This document shows, piece after piece, positions 24,489 to 33,483 of a DNA stretch of 64,000 nt (position 1 is the first letter of the stretch; the number at the start of each line of letters is the position of its first letter). Under the pieces are notes generated by a model, which saw only the letters and a list, made by a program, of their open reading frames with translations, was not told the DNA's origin and made no database searches. This stretch comes from Streptomyces plumbidurans (GTDB lineage Bacteria; Actinomycetota; Actinomycetes; Streptomycetales; Streptomycetaceae), in contig NZ_JAFJSY010000009.1 in the NCBI RefSeq assembly GCF_019857225.1, forward strand, positions 209,072 through 273,071. The letters run 5' to 3'. Position numbers and translations under genes: made by a program.

Positions 24489-25226
24489 ATGAGCCCCGCC
24501 GATGGCGACCGTGACCCCCAGCGCATCCTGATCGTCGACGACGAGCCGGCGGTGCGCGAAGCACTCCAGCGCAGCCTCGCCTTCGAGGGGTACGCCACCG
24601 AGGTCGCCGTGGACGGCGCGGACGCGCTGGAGAAGGCCACCGCGTACCAGCCCGACCTGGTCGTCCTCGACATCCAGATGCCGCGCATGGACGGGCTGAC
24701 CGCCGCGCGGCGGATGCGCGGGGCGGGTACGACGACGCCGATCCTGATGCTGACGGCGCGGGACACGGTCGGGGACCGGGTGACCGGCCTTGACGCCGGA
24801 GCGGACGACTACCTGGTCAAGCCCTTCGAACTGGACGAACTCTTCGCCCGCGTCCGCGCGCTGCTGCGCCGCAGCTCCTACGCCGCCGCGGCCGTCGCCG
24901 GCACCGACCAGGAGAACGAGGCGCTGGCCTTCGCGGACCTGAAGATGGATCTGGCGACCCGGGAGGTGACGCGGGGCGGGCGTCCGGTGGAGCTGACGCG
25001 CACCGAGTTCACGCTCCTGGAGATGTTCATGGCGCACCCGCGCCAGGTCCTCACCCGTGAGCAGATCCTGAAGGCGGTCTGGGGCTTCGACTTCGAGCCG
25101 TCGTCCAACTCGCTGGACGTGTACGTGATGTACCTGCGCCGCAAGACCGAGGCGGGCGGCGAGCCGCGCCTCGTGCACACGGTGCGGGGGGTCGGGTACG
25201 TCCTGCGCCAGGGCGGCGCCGAGTGA
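24489..25226 (+). CDS. OmpR-family response regulator
   Basis: 245 residues. The receiver domain has the acidic pocket in VDDEP, phospho-acceptor Asp61 in VVLDIQMP, Thr in LTARD and Lys in VKPFEL. A winged-helix domain follows ([23 protein letters not shown]). It resembles MprA-type regulators of envelope stress. The histidine kinase gene overlaps its stop by four bases (GTGA). Adjacent HtrA-like protease is a plausible target, as in mycobacterial mprAB-pepD; that is inference. Confidence 0.92.
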   Translation: MSPADGDRDPQRILIVDDEPAVREALQRSLAFEGYATEVAVDGADALEKATAYQPDLVVLDIQMPRMDGLTAARRMRGAGTTTPILMLTARDTVGDRVTGLDAGADDYLVKPFELDELFARVRALLRRSSYAAAAVAGTDQENEALAFADLKMDLATREVTRGGRPVELTRTEFTLLEMFMAHPRQVLTREQILKAVWGFDFEPSSNSLDVYVMYLRRKTEAGGEPRLVHTVRGVGYVLRQGGAE

Positions 25227-26656
25227 GGAAGGTTCTACGGCGCTTCCAGACGCTGCCGATCCGGTCGCGGCTGGCGATGCTGGTGGCCGCGGCGGTGGCG
25301 TTCGCTGTGGCGGCGGTCTCGGTGACGTGCTGGTTCATCGTGCAGGGGAAGTTGTACGACCAGGTCGACAGCGACCTGAAGGACATGGCCCGGCGGCCCG
25401 GTACCGTCCAGGGGCTGCTGCGGGGGTGCACGCAGACCCCGGAGGAGAACACCCAGCCGTTCCACGGCCGGGACGAGTACGTCCAGGCGATCAAGGAGGA
25501 AGGCCCGCCCTGCGTCGATACGACGTCGCCCAGCACGGTCAAGGTCACCGGCACCGACAAACAGGTCATCAAGAACGCGAAGCCCTATGAGGGGATGTTC
25601 CGCGACGGCACGGACGACGACGGCAACCCCGTACGGGTGCTGACCCTGTACCTGGGAGTCGACCCGAGCGACTCGCAGGGCGTCGCCGTGATCCTTGCGA
25701 CCCCTCTCAAGAGCACCCGGTCCACCCTCAACGAACTCGCCCTGATCCTCCTCCTCGTGAGCGGCATCGGGGTCCTCGGCGCCGGTGCCGCCGGGCTTGC
25801 CGTCGCGCGTGCCGGGCTCCGCCCCGTGGACCGGCTCACCGAGGCCGTCGAGACCGTCGCGCGTACCGAGGATCTGAGTGTGCGCATCCCCGTGGAGGAC
25901 GACGCCGAGGACGAGGTGGCGCGGCTGTCGCGGTCGTTCAACTCGATGACGTCCGCCCTGGCCAGCTCCCGTGACCTGCAGCAACAGTTGATCGCGGACG
26001 CCGGTCACGAGCTGCGTACGCCGCTGACCTCCCTGCGCACCAACATCGAACTCCTCACTCGCAGTGAGGACACCGGCCGCCCGATCCCCCCGGCCGACCG
26101 CAAGGCGCTCCTCGCGTCCGTGAAGGCGCAGATGACCGAGCTGGCGGCGCTGATCGGCGACTTGCAGGAGCTGTCGCGGTCGGAGGGGCAGCGGGGCGAG
26201 CGCGTGCAGGTCGTGTCGCTGGAGGACACCGTCGAGGCGGCGCTGCGGCGCGCACGGCTGCGCGGACCGGAGCTGACGATCACGGCGGACCTGCAGCCCT
26301 GGTACGTACGGGCGGAGCCCTCCGCGCTGGAGCGGGCGTTCGTCAACATCCTCGACAACGCGGTGAAGTTCAGCCCGGAGCACGGCACGATCGAGGTGCA
26401 GCTCGGCAGCGGCATCCTGACCGTCCGCGACCACGGCCCCGGCATCGACGCCGAGGAACTCCCGCACGTCTTCGACCGCTTCTGGCGCTCCCCCAGCGCC
26501 CGCGCCCTGCCCGGCTCGGGCCTCGGCCTGTCCATAGTGGCCCGCACGGTCCAGGAGGCGGGCGGCGAGATCACCCTGGAACCGGCGGAGGGCGGCGGCA
26601 CGGTCGCGACCGTACGGCTGCCGGGTGCGCCCACGCCACCACCCGAGGTGCCGTAG
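25223..26656 (+). CDS. sensor histidine kinase, partner of the response regulator
   Basis: 477 residues. Two membrane helices (residues ~17-40 and ~170-195) flank an extracytoplasmic sensor of about 130 residues. Then come a HAMP domain, the phospho-acceptor His in [11 protein letters not shown], and an ATPase domain with N box [23 protein letters not shown] and [12 protein letters not shown] 25223 overlaps the upstream stop. The build is that of MprB-like kinases. The sensor holds two Cys (CTQTP, PPCVDT) that could form a disulfide. Confidence 0.92.
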   Translation: MRKVLRRFQTLPIRSRLAMLVAAAVAFAVAAVSVTCWFIVQGKLYDQVDSDLKDMARRPGTVQGLLRGCTQTPEENTQPFHGRDEYVQAIKEEGPPCVDTTSPSTVKVTGTDKQVIKNAKPYEGMFRDGTDDDGNPVRVLTLYLGVDPSDSQGVAVILATPLKSTRSTLNELALILLLVSGIGVLGAGAAGLAVARAGLRPVDRLTEAVETVARTEDLSVRIPVEDDAEDEVARLSRSFNSMTSALASSRDLQQQLIADAGHELRTPLTSLRTNIELLTRSEDTGRPIPPADRKALLASVKAQMTELAALIGDLQELSRSEGQRGERVQVVSLEDTVEAALRRARLRGPELTITADLQPWYVRAEPSALERAFVNILDNAVKFSPEHGTIEVQLGSGILTVRDHGPGIDAEELPHVFDRFWRSPSARALPGSGLGLSIVARTVQEAGGEITLEPAEGGGTVATVRLPGAPTPPPEVP

Positions 26657-26662
26657 CGGCCG

Positions 26663-27484
26663 TCACGGCCGGAAGCACTCCCAGCCGCCGCTCCCCGCGA
26701 GCTCGGCGCACGCCTTGATCGCCTTCGTGTTCCCGGCGCGCACCGCGACCATCGGTGAGGAGCGCAGGATTCCGGTGGCGTACCGGTCCGCGATCACCAG
26801 GCGCTGTGCGGCCGAACCCGGTGCGGAGACCTCGAAGCGGTCGCCGACGTGCTGTCCGCTGACGCGTACCCACGCGGCGCCGCACTCGGGCTTGTAGCGG
26901 ATCTGCATCTCGACACCCGATCGCCTGACCGTGCGCAGGACCTGGGGCACGCCCTGCACCTCCACGTCCCCGCAGCCCGAGGACAGGGGCGGCCGGCCGG
27001 TGCAGCCCGCGCCGTGGCACAGGACCTGGCGGACGGTGCTCTGCGTGCCGGAAACGGGGGTGGACCGCGGGTCGTCGGACGGGCGCAGCACCACCGTCAG
27101 CACGATCGCCAGGGTGCACGCCGCCGTCGCGGCCGCGATCAGGACAGGGCGGCGCCACCACGGTGGGGCCGGGGTGTCCTCCGGGGGCGCCTCGGCGGGT
27201 TCCGGCTCGGTCGCGGCGGGGCCGGGGCGGGCGCCGCGCCCGCTCCAGGCCACCTCCGCCAGCTCCCACAGCGCCACGTACCGTGCGGGCGGCACCCCCG
27301 CCACCCGGCACAGCGCCTGCACCGCCGAACGCGGCGGCAGCTTGCGGCCGTTGAGGTACCGCTCCCAGGACGACTTGCTGTACGCCGTCTTCGCGGCGAG
27401 CGCGGCCAGGCTCAGTTCCGTACGTCCGCGCAGTTCGCGCAGGGCCTCGGCGAGCCGTGCGCATTCCGGCGCCTGCCCGGTCAT
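26663..27484 (-). CDS. transmembrane HTH protein with DUF2690-like outer domain
   Basis: 273 residues. The N-terminal Xre-type HTH (LSLAALAAKTAYSKSSWERYLNGRKLPP) is cytosolic. A Pro/Glu linker leads to one membrane helix (VLIAAATAACTLAIVLTVVL) and an extracytoplasmic Cys-containing domain (VLCHGAGCTG, CGDVEV, CGAAWVR, ACAELA, WECFRP) resembling DUF2690. The ATG overlaps the stop of the neighbouring HTH gene (ATGA). It is a likely one-component transmembrane regulator; the signal is unknown. Confidence 0.85.
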   Translation of the reverse strand: MTGQAPECARLAEALRELRGRTELSLAALAAKTAYSKSSWERYLNGRKLPPRSAVQALCRVAGVPPARYVALWELAEVAWSGRGARPGPAATEPEPAEAPPEDTPAPPWWRRPVLIAAATAACTLAIVLTVVLRPSDDPRSTPVSGTQSTVRQVLCHGAGCTGRPPLSSGCGDVEVQGVPQVLRTVRRSGVEMQIRYKPECGAAWVRVSGQHVGDRFEVSAPGSAAQRLVIADRYATGILRSSPMVAVRAGNTKAIKACAELAGSGGWECFRP

Positions 27485-28266
27485 TTGCCGAGTGCCCCCC
27501 AGGTCTGCGGTCCGACCAGGCCGTCGACGTCCAGCTTCTTCTTGTCCTGGAACCGCTTGACGGCGATCTCGGTGTCCGGGCCGAAGCGGCCGTCGATCCG
27601 TCCCGACGGGAACCCCGCGTGCTGCAGCAGACACTGGGCCTCGACCACCGGCCAGCCCTGCACGTTGAGGCCGATCACCGAGGTGTGGTCCGTGCTGTGG
27701 CCGGCGTAGAGAACGCCGCCCCGCCGCTCGAAGTGGCAGCGGTAGGTGCCGCCGTAGGTGAAGGCAGCGGCGGAGGCGGTGGCCGACGCGGACGGGGTCG
27801 CCTTGCCGGTGTCCGTGCCGTCGTCGTCCCAGGGCGCCGAGACCAGCAGGGCGCCGATGACACCGCCCACGAGGGCGCAGGCCAGGCCGCCCAGGGCCAG
27901 CCGCAGCCGGTGCGGGCCCGGCGGTACCGCGGTGGGTGGCGGCCCGGGCTCCGTCGCCTCGCCCGCCTCGCCGTCGCCGTCGTTGCGGCTCGCCGCCGAG
28001 GCCGCCCACTCCGCCTCGGCGATCTCGTGCAGGGCCAGCAGCCGTTCGGGATCGGTGCCGCTGACGCTCGCCAGTTCCTCGACGGCGGTGCGCGGCGGCA
28101 GTGTCCGGCCGTTGAGATAGCGCTCCCAGGACGACTTGCTGAAGGTCGTCTTCGAGGCGAGCGCGCTCAGGCTCAGACCGGCGTGGTCCTTCAACCGCCG
28201 CATCTGTACGACGAGTTGCCACATCTGCTGGTCGAGCTCGGCCGGTAACTCCTTCCAACGCGACAT
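27481..28266 (-). CDS. transmembrane HTH protein with peptidoglycan-binding domain
   Basis: 261 residues: Xre-type HTH (LSLSALASKTTFSKSSWERYLNGRTLPP, nearly identical to its neighbour), Pro-rich linker, one membrane helix (LALGGLACALVGGVIGALLV), and an outer PG_binding_1 domain (VVEAQCLLQHAGFPSGRIDGRFGPDTEIAVKRFQ). This joins DNA binding inside to wall binding outside. ATG 28266 (MSRWKEL) was preferred to the ATG four codons earlier by homologue pattern. It is co-transcribed with the next HTH gene and divergent from a secreted wall-binding protein. Confidence 0.87.
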   Translation of the reverse strand: MSRWKELPAELDQQMWQLVVQMRRLKDHAGLSLSALASKTTFSKSSWERYLNGRTLPPRTAVEELASVSGTDPERLLALHEIAEAEWAASAASRNDGDGEAGEATEPGPPPTAVPPGPHRLRLALGGLACALVGGVIGALLVSAPWDDDGTDTGKATPSASATASAAAFTYGGTYRCHFERRGGVLYAGHSTDHTSVIGLNVQGWPVVEAQCLLQHAGFPSGRIDGRFGPDTEIAVKRFQDKKKLDVDGLVGPQTWGALGK

Positions 28267-28394
28267 GTTCCACCCCATGTCCGGTGCTCCGTGTCTCCAT
28301 CAGGGAGGCACGTCTCCCCCCGCATGGTTCCCCGCGCGCCATGCGCAGCAAGGTGAGCCCCCGTCATTTCGGCCACCCGAGCACCGTACGAGAG

Positions 28395-28561
28395 CGGCTG
28401 AGGCGTCCCAGGGATGCCTCAGCCGTGCTGCCGTCCCCGCAGGTCAGCGCGTACGGCGTCCCACGATGGCCCGTCCGGGCCGAACCCACTGGCCCCACTG
28501 GTGAATTGGCCAGCATCGTCGGTGGGGCAAGCCGGGCGGCACGGTCCACCCCGTGCCGCCC
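28395..28561 (+). promoter_or_regulatory. two hairpins in the 323-bp gap before the secreted wall-binding protein
   Basis: The gap 28267-28589 holds no credible gene. It contains a 10-bp inverted repeat (CGGCTGAGGC/GCCTCAGCCG, 28395-28404 and 28416-28425) and an 11-bp one (GGGCGGCACGG/CCGTGCCGCCC, 28534-28544 and 28551-28561). The second ends about 12 bp before the ribosome-binding site at 28573. They could be operators of the divergent HTH proteins or 5' leader structures. Confidence 0.4.
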
Positions 28562-28589
28562 CGCGACTCAAACGGAGGGAAGAACCACC

Positions 28590-28940
28590 ATGCAGATCCA
28601 CAAGCGCGCCGCTCTGGTCGCCGCGACCGCGGTCATCGGTACGGGCCTCGCCATCGCCCCCTCGGCCTCGGCGTCGACGCACGTCGGCAACATCGGCGTG
28701 GGCTCCGGCAACCACCACGGCGTGTGGTGCGTCCAGGCCGGCATCAACGCGCACTTCCACAAGAAGGTCGTGGCGACCGACGGCAAGTTCGGCTCGAAGA
28801 CCAAGGCGGCCGTGAAGAAGTACCAGGCCGCCGAGCACATCCGCAAGGACGGGATCGTCGGCCCGCAGACCGGCAGCCACCTGTGGGCGGACAACAGCTA
28901 CTCGAGCTACTGCTACAAGTACCTGCCCACCACCTACTGA
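28590..28940 (+). CDS. secreted peptidoglycan-binding domain protein
   Basis: 116 residues. A signal peptide (MQIHKRAALVAATAVIGTGLAIAPSASAS) is followed by one PG_binding_1 domain (VQAGINAHFHKKVVATDGKFGSKTKAAVKKYQ...GIVGPQT) and a Tyr-rich tail. There is no catalytic domain, so it probably only binds the wall. ATG 28590 follows ACGGAGGGA. The outer domain of the divergent HTH protein at 27481 has the same fold, so both may see the same ligand. Confidence 0.88.
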   Translation: MQIHKRAALVAATAVIGTGLAIAPSASASTHVGNIGVGSGNHHGVWCVQAGINAHFHKKVVATDGKFGSKTKAAVKKYQAAEHIRKDGIVGPQTGSHLWADNSYSSYCYKYLPTTY

Positions 28941-28951
28941 TCCGCCCGCGA

Positions 28952-28998
28952 GGCAAGCGGTCCGCCCTCCCGCTGGGGAGGAGGGCGGACCGCTTGCC
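28952..28998. terminator. bidirectional terminator hairpin
   Basis: A perfect 18-bp stem (GGCAAGCGGTCCGCCCTC, 28952-28969, with 28981-28998) around an 11-nt loop, between the convergent wall-binding protein gene and the LmeA-like gene. Confidence 0.8.
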
Positions 28999-29016
28999 GC
29001 TGTGCGGGGCCGGCTC

Positions 29017-30183
29017 TCAGCCGACGGCCAGCCCCGCCCCCTCGATCCGCATCCTGATCCCGTCCTTCTCCACCCGTACGTCCCGCACCCGCAGCGCCCC
29101 GTGGTGCGGTGCGGGCAGGCGGAAGCCGAGGGAGAGGCGGTCGGCGAGGACGGGGCGGGTGAGCCGGGGCAGGGCATCCAGCAGGGCCGGGTCGAAGCCG
29201 AGGCGCTTGAGCAGGGCGGGGTGCTCCAGCGCCAGGTCGATCAGGTTCAGCCGCATGGCGCGGTGGACGAAGCGCGGTGAGCCGGTCACCTGCGCCAGCT
29301 TGTCGTCGGAGCGCAGCGCCTGGCGTACGACGGGGTCGGGCACGCCGAGCCGCCGTATCACCGCGGGCACGGAGAACAGGGCCTTCGCCTTGCGCGTCTC
29401 GTGCGACAGCCGCGCGGCCGACCTGCGGGTCAGATGCAGCCCTTCGCTGGCGCGGACGCCGGGCCGGTAGGTCGCCAGGTCGCCGATGTCCAGCCGCATT
29501 CCGCCGATCTGCGTGGCGATGCCGTGCTCGCCGTCCCGGCCGATCCGGGCGTCGGCGCGCAGCCGCAGGTCGTGTCCGGCGACCGGGAAGGTGCCGCGGG
29601 CCAGCACCCGGTCGTGGCCGCGCCCGCTGAACCTGACCTGGGAGGCGCCGAGTTCGCGGTCCAGGTCGTCGAAGGAGAGCAGTACGTCGCCGTCGAGCCG
29701 GGGAATTCCCGCGCCCCGCACGGAGGTCGGCCCGTCGGGGTCGTCCAGCCGTACGTCGTGCGCGGTCGCGGTGACCTTGGCCAGGGTGACCCGGTCGGCC
29801 GCGACGTCCGGCACGGTCACCCGCACCGAGTCCAGCCGGTCGTCGGCGAGCTGGGTGAGGAAGGGAAAGCCCTCGATCTCGACCTCGGGCGCCGCGTTCA
29901 GCTTCAGCCGGTGCTCCAGGACGTTCGCCGCGCGGTGCTCGGCGTACAGCAGCGCCCAGCGGTCGGCGAGGGTGAGGAAGGCGGTGAGGACGCAGACGCC
30001 CACCACCGCCTTCAGCGCGAGCGGCAGTCCCGCGAAGCGGCCGCGTTTGCGGCGTCGGTTACCGCGGCGGTGGTTGGGCGGGGTCCAGGGCTCCTCTTCG
30101 TCCGCACCGTCGTTGGCGACAAAACCGTCGAAGGTGTCAAAGATGGTCAAGCCGGGATGCGTCGATATGTGGGGGGTACGCAT
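29017..30183 (-). CDS. LmeA-like phospholipid-binding protein (DUF2993), copy 2
   Basis: 388 residues. An unusual ~55-residue cytosolic N-terminus (TIFDTFDGF, acidic, then basic NHRRGNRRRKRGR) precedes one membrane helix (LALKAVVGVCVLTAFLTLA). The DUF2993 domain contains VEIEGFPFLTQLADDRLDSVRV, parallel to the shorter family member at 15546. The C-terminal ~150 residues extend beyond that copy. ATG 30183 was preferred over the frame start 30216. It is divergent from mshD. Confidence 0.85.
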   Translation of the reverse strand: MRTPHISTHPGLTIFDTFDGFVANDGADEEEPWTPPNHRRGNRRRKRGRFAGLPLALKAVVGVCVLTAFLTLADRWALLYAEHRAANVLEHRLKLNAAPEVEIEGFPFLTQLADDRLDSVRVTVPDVAADRVTLAKVTATAHDVRLDDPDGPTSVRGAGIPRLDGDVLLSFDDLDRELGASQVRFSGRGHDRVLARGTFPVAGHDLRLRADARIGRDGEHGIATQIGGMRLDIGDLATYRPGVRASEGLHLTRRSAARLSHETRKAKALFSVPAVIRRLGVPDPVVRQALRSDDKLAQVTGSPRFVHRAMRLNLIDLALEHPALLKRLGFDPALLDALPRLTRPVLADRLSLGFRLPAPHHGALRVRDVRVEKDGIRMRIEGAGLAVG

Positions 30184-30348
30184 CGAACCATCCGACCATG
30201 CGCACCGGCCCCACACGCAACCTCTACCCCACCGGTGCGATCTACCTCACCCTCAGGATCCGGCCGGCTCCCGGCGGTGGCATCCGGGTTCCCCATTGCC
30301 CCTCCTGTGACCCCCACTTTGCGGCCGGCTCCCTTTACTCTCGTACGC

Positions 30349-31275
30349 ATGACCAGCGACGACACCGCCCGGCCCGGCCGGATCCGGTCCATCGAGACCC
30401 ATGCCGAGCTGACCCCGGAGCAGACCGAGGCCGTGCTCTCCCTGCTCGCCGACGCCGCCCGTGAGGACGGGCAGCAGGCGGTGTCCGAACAGGGGCGGCT
30501 GCAGCTGCGCGGCGGGCCCCGCGAGGGCGTCTCCCATCTGCTGCTCACCGTCGGCGAACAGCTGGTCGGCTACGCCCAGCTGGAGGACACCGACCCGGTG
30601 GAGGCACCGGCCGCCGAGCTGGTCGTCCACCCCTCGTACCGCGGGCACGGGCACGGGCGGGCGCTGGGCTCGGCCCTGCTCGCCGCGTCCGGCAGGCGGC
30701 TGCGGGTCTGGGCGCACGGCGGACACGCCGCGGCGCGGCATCTCGCGCAGGTGCTGGGCCTCACGCTCTTTCGTGAACTGCGCCAGATGCGGCGGTCGTT
30801 GACGGACCTGAACCTGCCCGAGCCGGTGCTCCCGGCCGGGGTGAGCGTCCGCGCCTTCGAGCCCGGCACCGACGACGCCGCCTGGCTGGAGGTGAACGCC
30901 GCCGCCTTCGCCCACCACCCCGAGCAGGGCTCCCTCACCCAGCGCGACCTGGACGACCGCAAGGCCGAGCCGTGGTTCGACCCGGCCGGTTTCTTCCTCG
31001 CCTTCCGCGACGGGGAGCTCGTCGGCTTCCACTGGACGAAGGTCCACGCGACCGAGCGGCTCGGCGAGGTGTACGTCCTCGGGGTGCGGCCGGGGGTCCA
31101 GGGCGGCGGCCTGGGCAAGGCCCTGACGACGATCGGGCTGCGCCATCTGGAGGCGCAGGGGCTGCCGACGGCGATGCTGTACGTCGACGGCGACAACAAG
31201 GCGGCGGTGTCGGTGTACGAGCGGCTGGGGTTCGCTACGTACGAGACGGATCTGATGTACCGCACGGAGACCTGA
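30349..31275 (+). CDS. mshD: mycothiol synthase
   Basis: 308 residues made of two GNAT domains. The C-terminal active one has VYVLGVRPGVQGGGLGKALTTIGLRHL for acetyl-CoA and the FHWTKVH segment. It acetylates Cys-GlcN-Ins, the last step of mycothiol synthesis, the main low-molecular-weight thiol of actinobacteria. ATG 30349 lies seven bases after TACTCT, so it may be leaderless. Its last 41 bp overlap the convergent membrane-protein gene. Confidence 0.93.
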   Translation: MTSDDTARPGRIRSIETHAELTPEQTEAVLSLLADAAREDGQQAVSEQGRLQLRGGPREGVSHLLLTVGEQLVGYAQLEDTDPVEAPAAELVVHPSYRGHGHGRALGSALLAASGRRLRVWAHGGHAAARHLAQVLGLTLFRELRQMRRSLTDLNLPEPVLPAGVSVRAFEPGTDDAAWLEVNAAAFAHHPEQGSLTQRDLDDRKAEPWFDPAGFFLAFRDGELVGFHWTKVHATERLGEVYVLGVRPGVQGGGLGKALTTIGLRHLEAQGLPTAMLYVDGDNKAAVSVYERLGFATYETDLMYRTET

Positions 31276-31960
31276 GCCGCAGCGCCCCCGGCCCACGCCG
31301 CAGGGGTTCCGGCAGGCAGATCCCCCACAGCACCACGGCCCCCGCCAGCACTCCCGCCCACCGCTCATGGGCTACCCCCCACCGCTGGTCACCCGGCGGG
31401 ACGAACAGGGCCCACTGATCCGGCAGGAGCAGGGGGGCCACGACGGCCGTGAAGAGGAGCGCCGCCGCCACCGACACTCCCGGCGCGGGGGCGTCCGTCA
31501 GACGGACGGCCGCCGCTCCCGCCGCGAGGGCCAGGACGCAGACCGCGGCCGCCTCCAGGGTGAGGTCGCCCGTGGGGGGTCGTATGTGCGAGGGGACGAG
31601 CAGCAGCGCGGCCGTCCACCACAGGGCGGTGACGGGGGTGATGAGAGCGAGCCGGACAGCGGTGCGCAGGGCTCGCCGGGTCGGCACCGTGGCCGTGGTG
31701 TGGCGGGCCGGGTCGTCCATCAGGAAGGCCAGGCCCACGGCATGGGCGAGGATCGCGCAGCGCAGCAGGACGAGGGCGAGCCAGGGGGCGGGCTCGGTGT
31801 CCGTGAGCCGGGGCACGGCGAGGATCAGCAGCCCCAGGCCGGCTCCCGCGGCGGGCGAGCGCCACGGCAGCGCACGCCCGGCGGGAAGCAGCAACTCCCG
31901 TGCCACTCGCACCTGTCCGCCCACTCGCACCTGTCCGCCCACTCGCACCTGTCCGCTCAC
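31235..31960 (-). CDS. polytopic membrane protein, last gene of the sigma-ABC operon
   Basis: 241 residues with about six hydrophobic helices (LGLLILAVPRL, LVLLRCAILAHAVGLAFLM, AVRLALITPVTALWWTAALLLV and others). GTG 31960 overlaps the permease stop by four bases (GTGA); GTG 31966 is in frame two codons earlier. The first 20 residues are VGGQVR repeats encoded by an 18-bp tandem repeat. It ends inside the convergent mshD gene. It is probably an accessory subunit of the ABC exporter; no family is recognised. Confidence 0.75.
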   Translation of the reverse strand: MSGQVRVGGQVRVGGQVRVARELLLPAGRALPWRSPAAGAGLGLLILAVPRLTDTEPAPWLALVLLRCAILAHAVGLAFLMDDPARHTTATVPTRRALRTAVRLALITPVTALWWTAALLLVPSHIRPPTGDLTLEAAAVCVLALAAGAAAVRLTDAPAPGVSVAAALLFTAVVAPLLLPDQWALFVPPGDQRWGVAHERWAGVLAGAVVLWGICLPEPLRRGPGALRLRSPCGTSDPSRT

Positions 31961-31973
31961 TCGCACTTGTCCG
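31902..31973. repeat. 18-bp tandem repeat, about four units
   Basis: Units like ACTCGCACCTGTCCGCCC recur with an 18-bp period. They lie over the 3' end of the permease gene and the start of the following membrane-protein gene, encoding (V)GGQVRV repeats at its N-terminus. The period is a multiple of three, so copy-number change would keep the frame. Confidence 0.65.
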
Positions 31974-33483
31974 CCGCCTTCGGCGCGGCCACCCCGAGCA
32001 GCTCCGCCACGTGCGCGGTCGTCACCTTCGGTGCCGTCAGCTCCGCCCAGTGCGCCCTGACCCGCGGGGTGATCTCACCGGCCGGCCTGCCGAGCAGCTC
32101 GCGTACGACATCGGTCTGGCCCGCGGTCATCGACATCGGGTTCGTGGGCGACAGGACGATCGCGGAGCCGGTCACGCTGTCGTCGAGTCGGACGTTGCGC
32201 AGTGAGGTCATGGGGTGGGGCAGCCGGTTCAGGGCGAGCCACATGACGGTGACCATCCGCCCGTCGCACAACGAGCCCGCCGCCTTCTCGTCGCCCGCGA
32301 CCAGCACGGCGGCGACGGCGGCCGAGAACTCGGGGACGCGGTTGCCGCCCCAGGCGGTGCCGACCGTCACCTGGTGCGGGGTCGAGGACGGCTCGATGGC
32401 CGCGTCCGCGGTCAGGCCGTAGCGGGCGTCGATGCGCTGCCGTACGAGGAGGGGCTGGGTGCGGGCGGTGCCGCCGGCCGAGGACTGCACGTCGTGCACC
32501 ACGTCGGCCCAGCTGTCCGTCCGTGCCGTCCAGTCCGGGAAGGCGCAGTAGGTGGAGGACCCGTGCCGCACGCACGTCTGAAGCTTCTCCGGGGACACCG
32601 AGGCCCGTTCGCGCGCCGCCCTGGTGTCCGCGCCGACCGGCGCGCACTGCAGGACGCCTCCGGTGACGGCGAGCGCCACCGCGCCCGCCGTGGCGGCCGT
32701 CAGCATCCAGCCGCGGCCGCCTCCCGCCAGCACCGCGAGCAGCGCCAGGGTCAGGGCGAGCCCGGCGAGATAGAGGGCGTGCCAGGCGGCGGGCCGGTCC
32801 AGCAGTGAGGCGGGCAGCGTCTGCGAACTCGCCTCGGTCACGACGGGCGTGAGCCAGCGCAGGCCGCGCTCGCCGTCGCCCGCGGGGAACCCTCCGGCGA
32901 CGAAGAACATCAGAATCAGCACCACGGTGATCAGCGGCGCCGCGATCGGTGACGCCACCAGCCGGGCGAGCAGCACGCCCAGCGCGCCGAACAGCAGCAC
33001 CGTCAGCGGTCCCACGAGCAGCTCGCCGGGCGAACCGCTGCCGACCGCGCCGGAGCGCAGCGCCGACCAGCCGAACTGGGCGAGCGTACAGACGGCGGTG
33101 AGCACGACCACCGGGACCAGGGACAGCGCGTGGGCCCCCGTGCGCCACGGCCCCGGCAGCACCAGAACGGCGAAGTGCCGCTCCGTGTCCCGCCGCTTGG
33201 CGCGCAGCACGGCCTGGTTGACGCACACCAGCACCGCGAGACCGACCAGCAGCAGGGTGCTCTGACCGGCCCGGTCGGCGTCCTGGAGGGCGGGGTAGCC
33301 GTCCTCGAAGTCCGGGGTCTGCCACACGATCCAGGCGACGTAGACCGCGAAGGCGAGCAGCACGGGCAGGCTCAGCAGCAGGCGGCGCGCCTCGAACAGG
33401 GCCAGCGCGAGGGCGGCCGACCAGGAGCTGCGGCGTCCCGTACCGTGCGTCGCGACGGGCGTCTCGTCCAGTACCGCGGTCAT
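31957..33483 (-). CDS. ABC transporter permease (ABC-2 type)
   Basis: 508 residues. Six or more membrane helices in the first ~310 residues (LLLSLPVLLAFAVYVAWIVW, TLLLVGLAVLVCVNQAVL, PLITVVLILMFFVAGGF and others) are followed by a large soluble region of about 200 residues with four Cys (LQTCVRHG, TYCAFPD). ATG 33483 overlaps the ATPase stop by four bases. It forms the membrane part of the transporter with the gene at 33480. Substrate is unknown. Confidence 0.85.
   Translation of the reverse strand: MTAVLDETPVATHGTGRRSSWSAALALALFEARRLLLSLPVLLAFAVYVAWIVWQTPDFEDGYPALQDADRAGQSTLLLVGLAVLVCVNQAVLRAKRRDTERHFAVLVLPGPWRTGAHALSLVPVVVLTAVCTLAQFGWSALRSGAVGSGSPGELLVGPLTVLLFGALGVLLARLVASPIAAPLITVVLILMFFVAGGFPAGDGERGLRWLTPVVTEASSQTLPASLLDRPAAWHALYLAGLALTLALLAVLAGGGRGWMLTAATAGAVALAVTGGVLQCAPVGADTRAARERASVSPEKLQTCVRHGSSTYCAFPDWTARTDSWADVVHDVQSSAGGTARTQPLLVRQRIDARYGLTADAAIEPSSTPHQVTVGTAWGGNRVPEFSAAVAAVLVAGDEKAAGSLCDGRMVTVMWLALNRLPHPMTSLRNVRLDDSVTGSAIVLSPTNPMSMTAGQTDVVRELLGRPAGEITPRVRAHWAELTAPKVTTAHVAELLGVAAPKAADKCE

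Noticed and set aside
26663..28351. A 562-codon frame fusing the two HTH genes
   Set aside because: Only the part from 27484 reads as a protein family; upstream it is a shifted reading of the second HTH gene.
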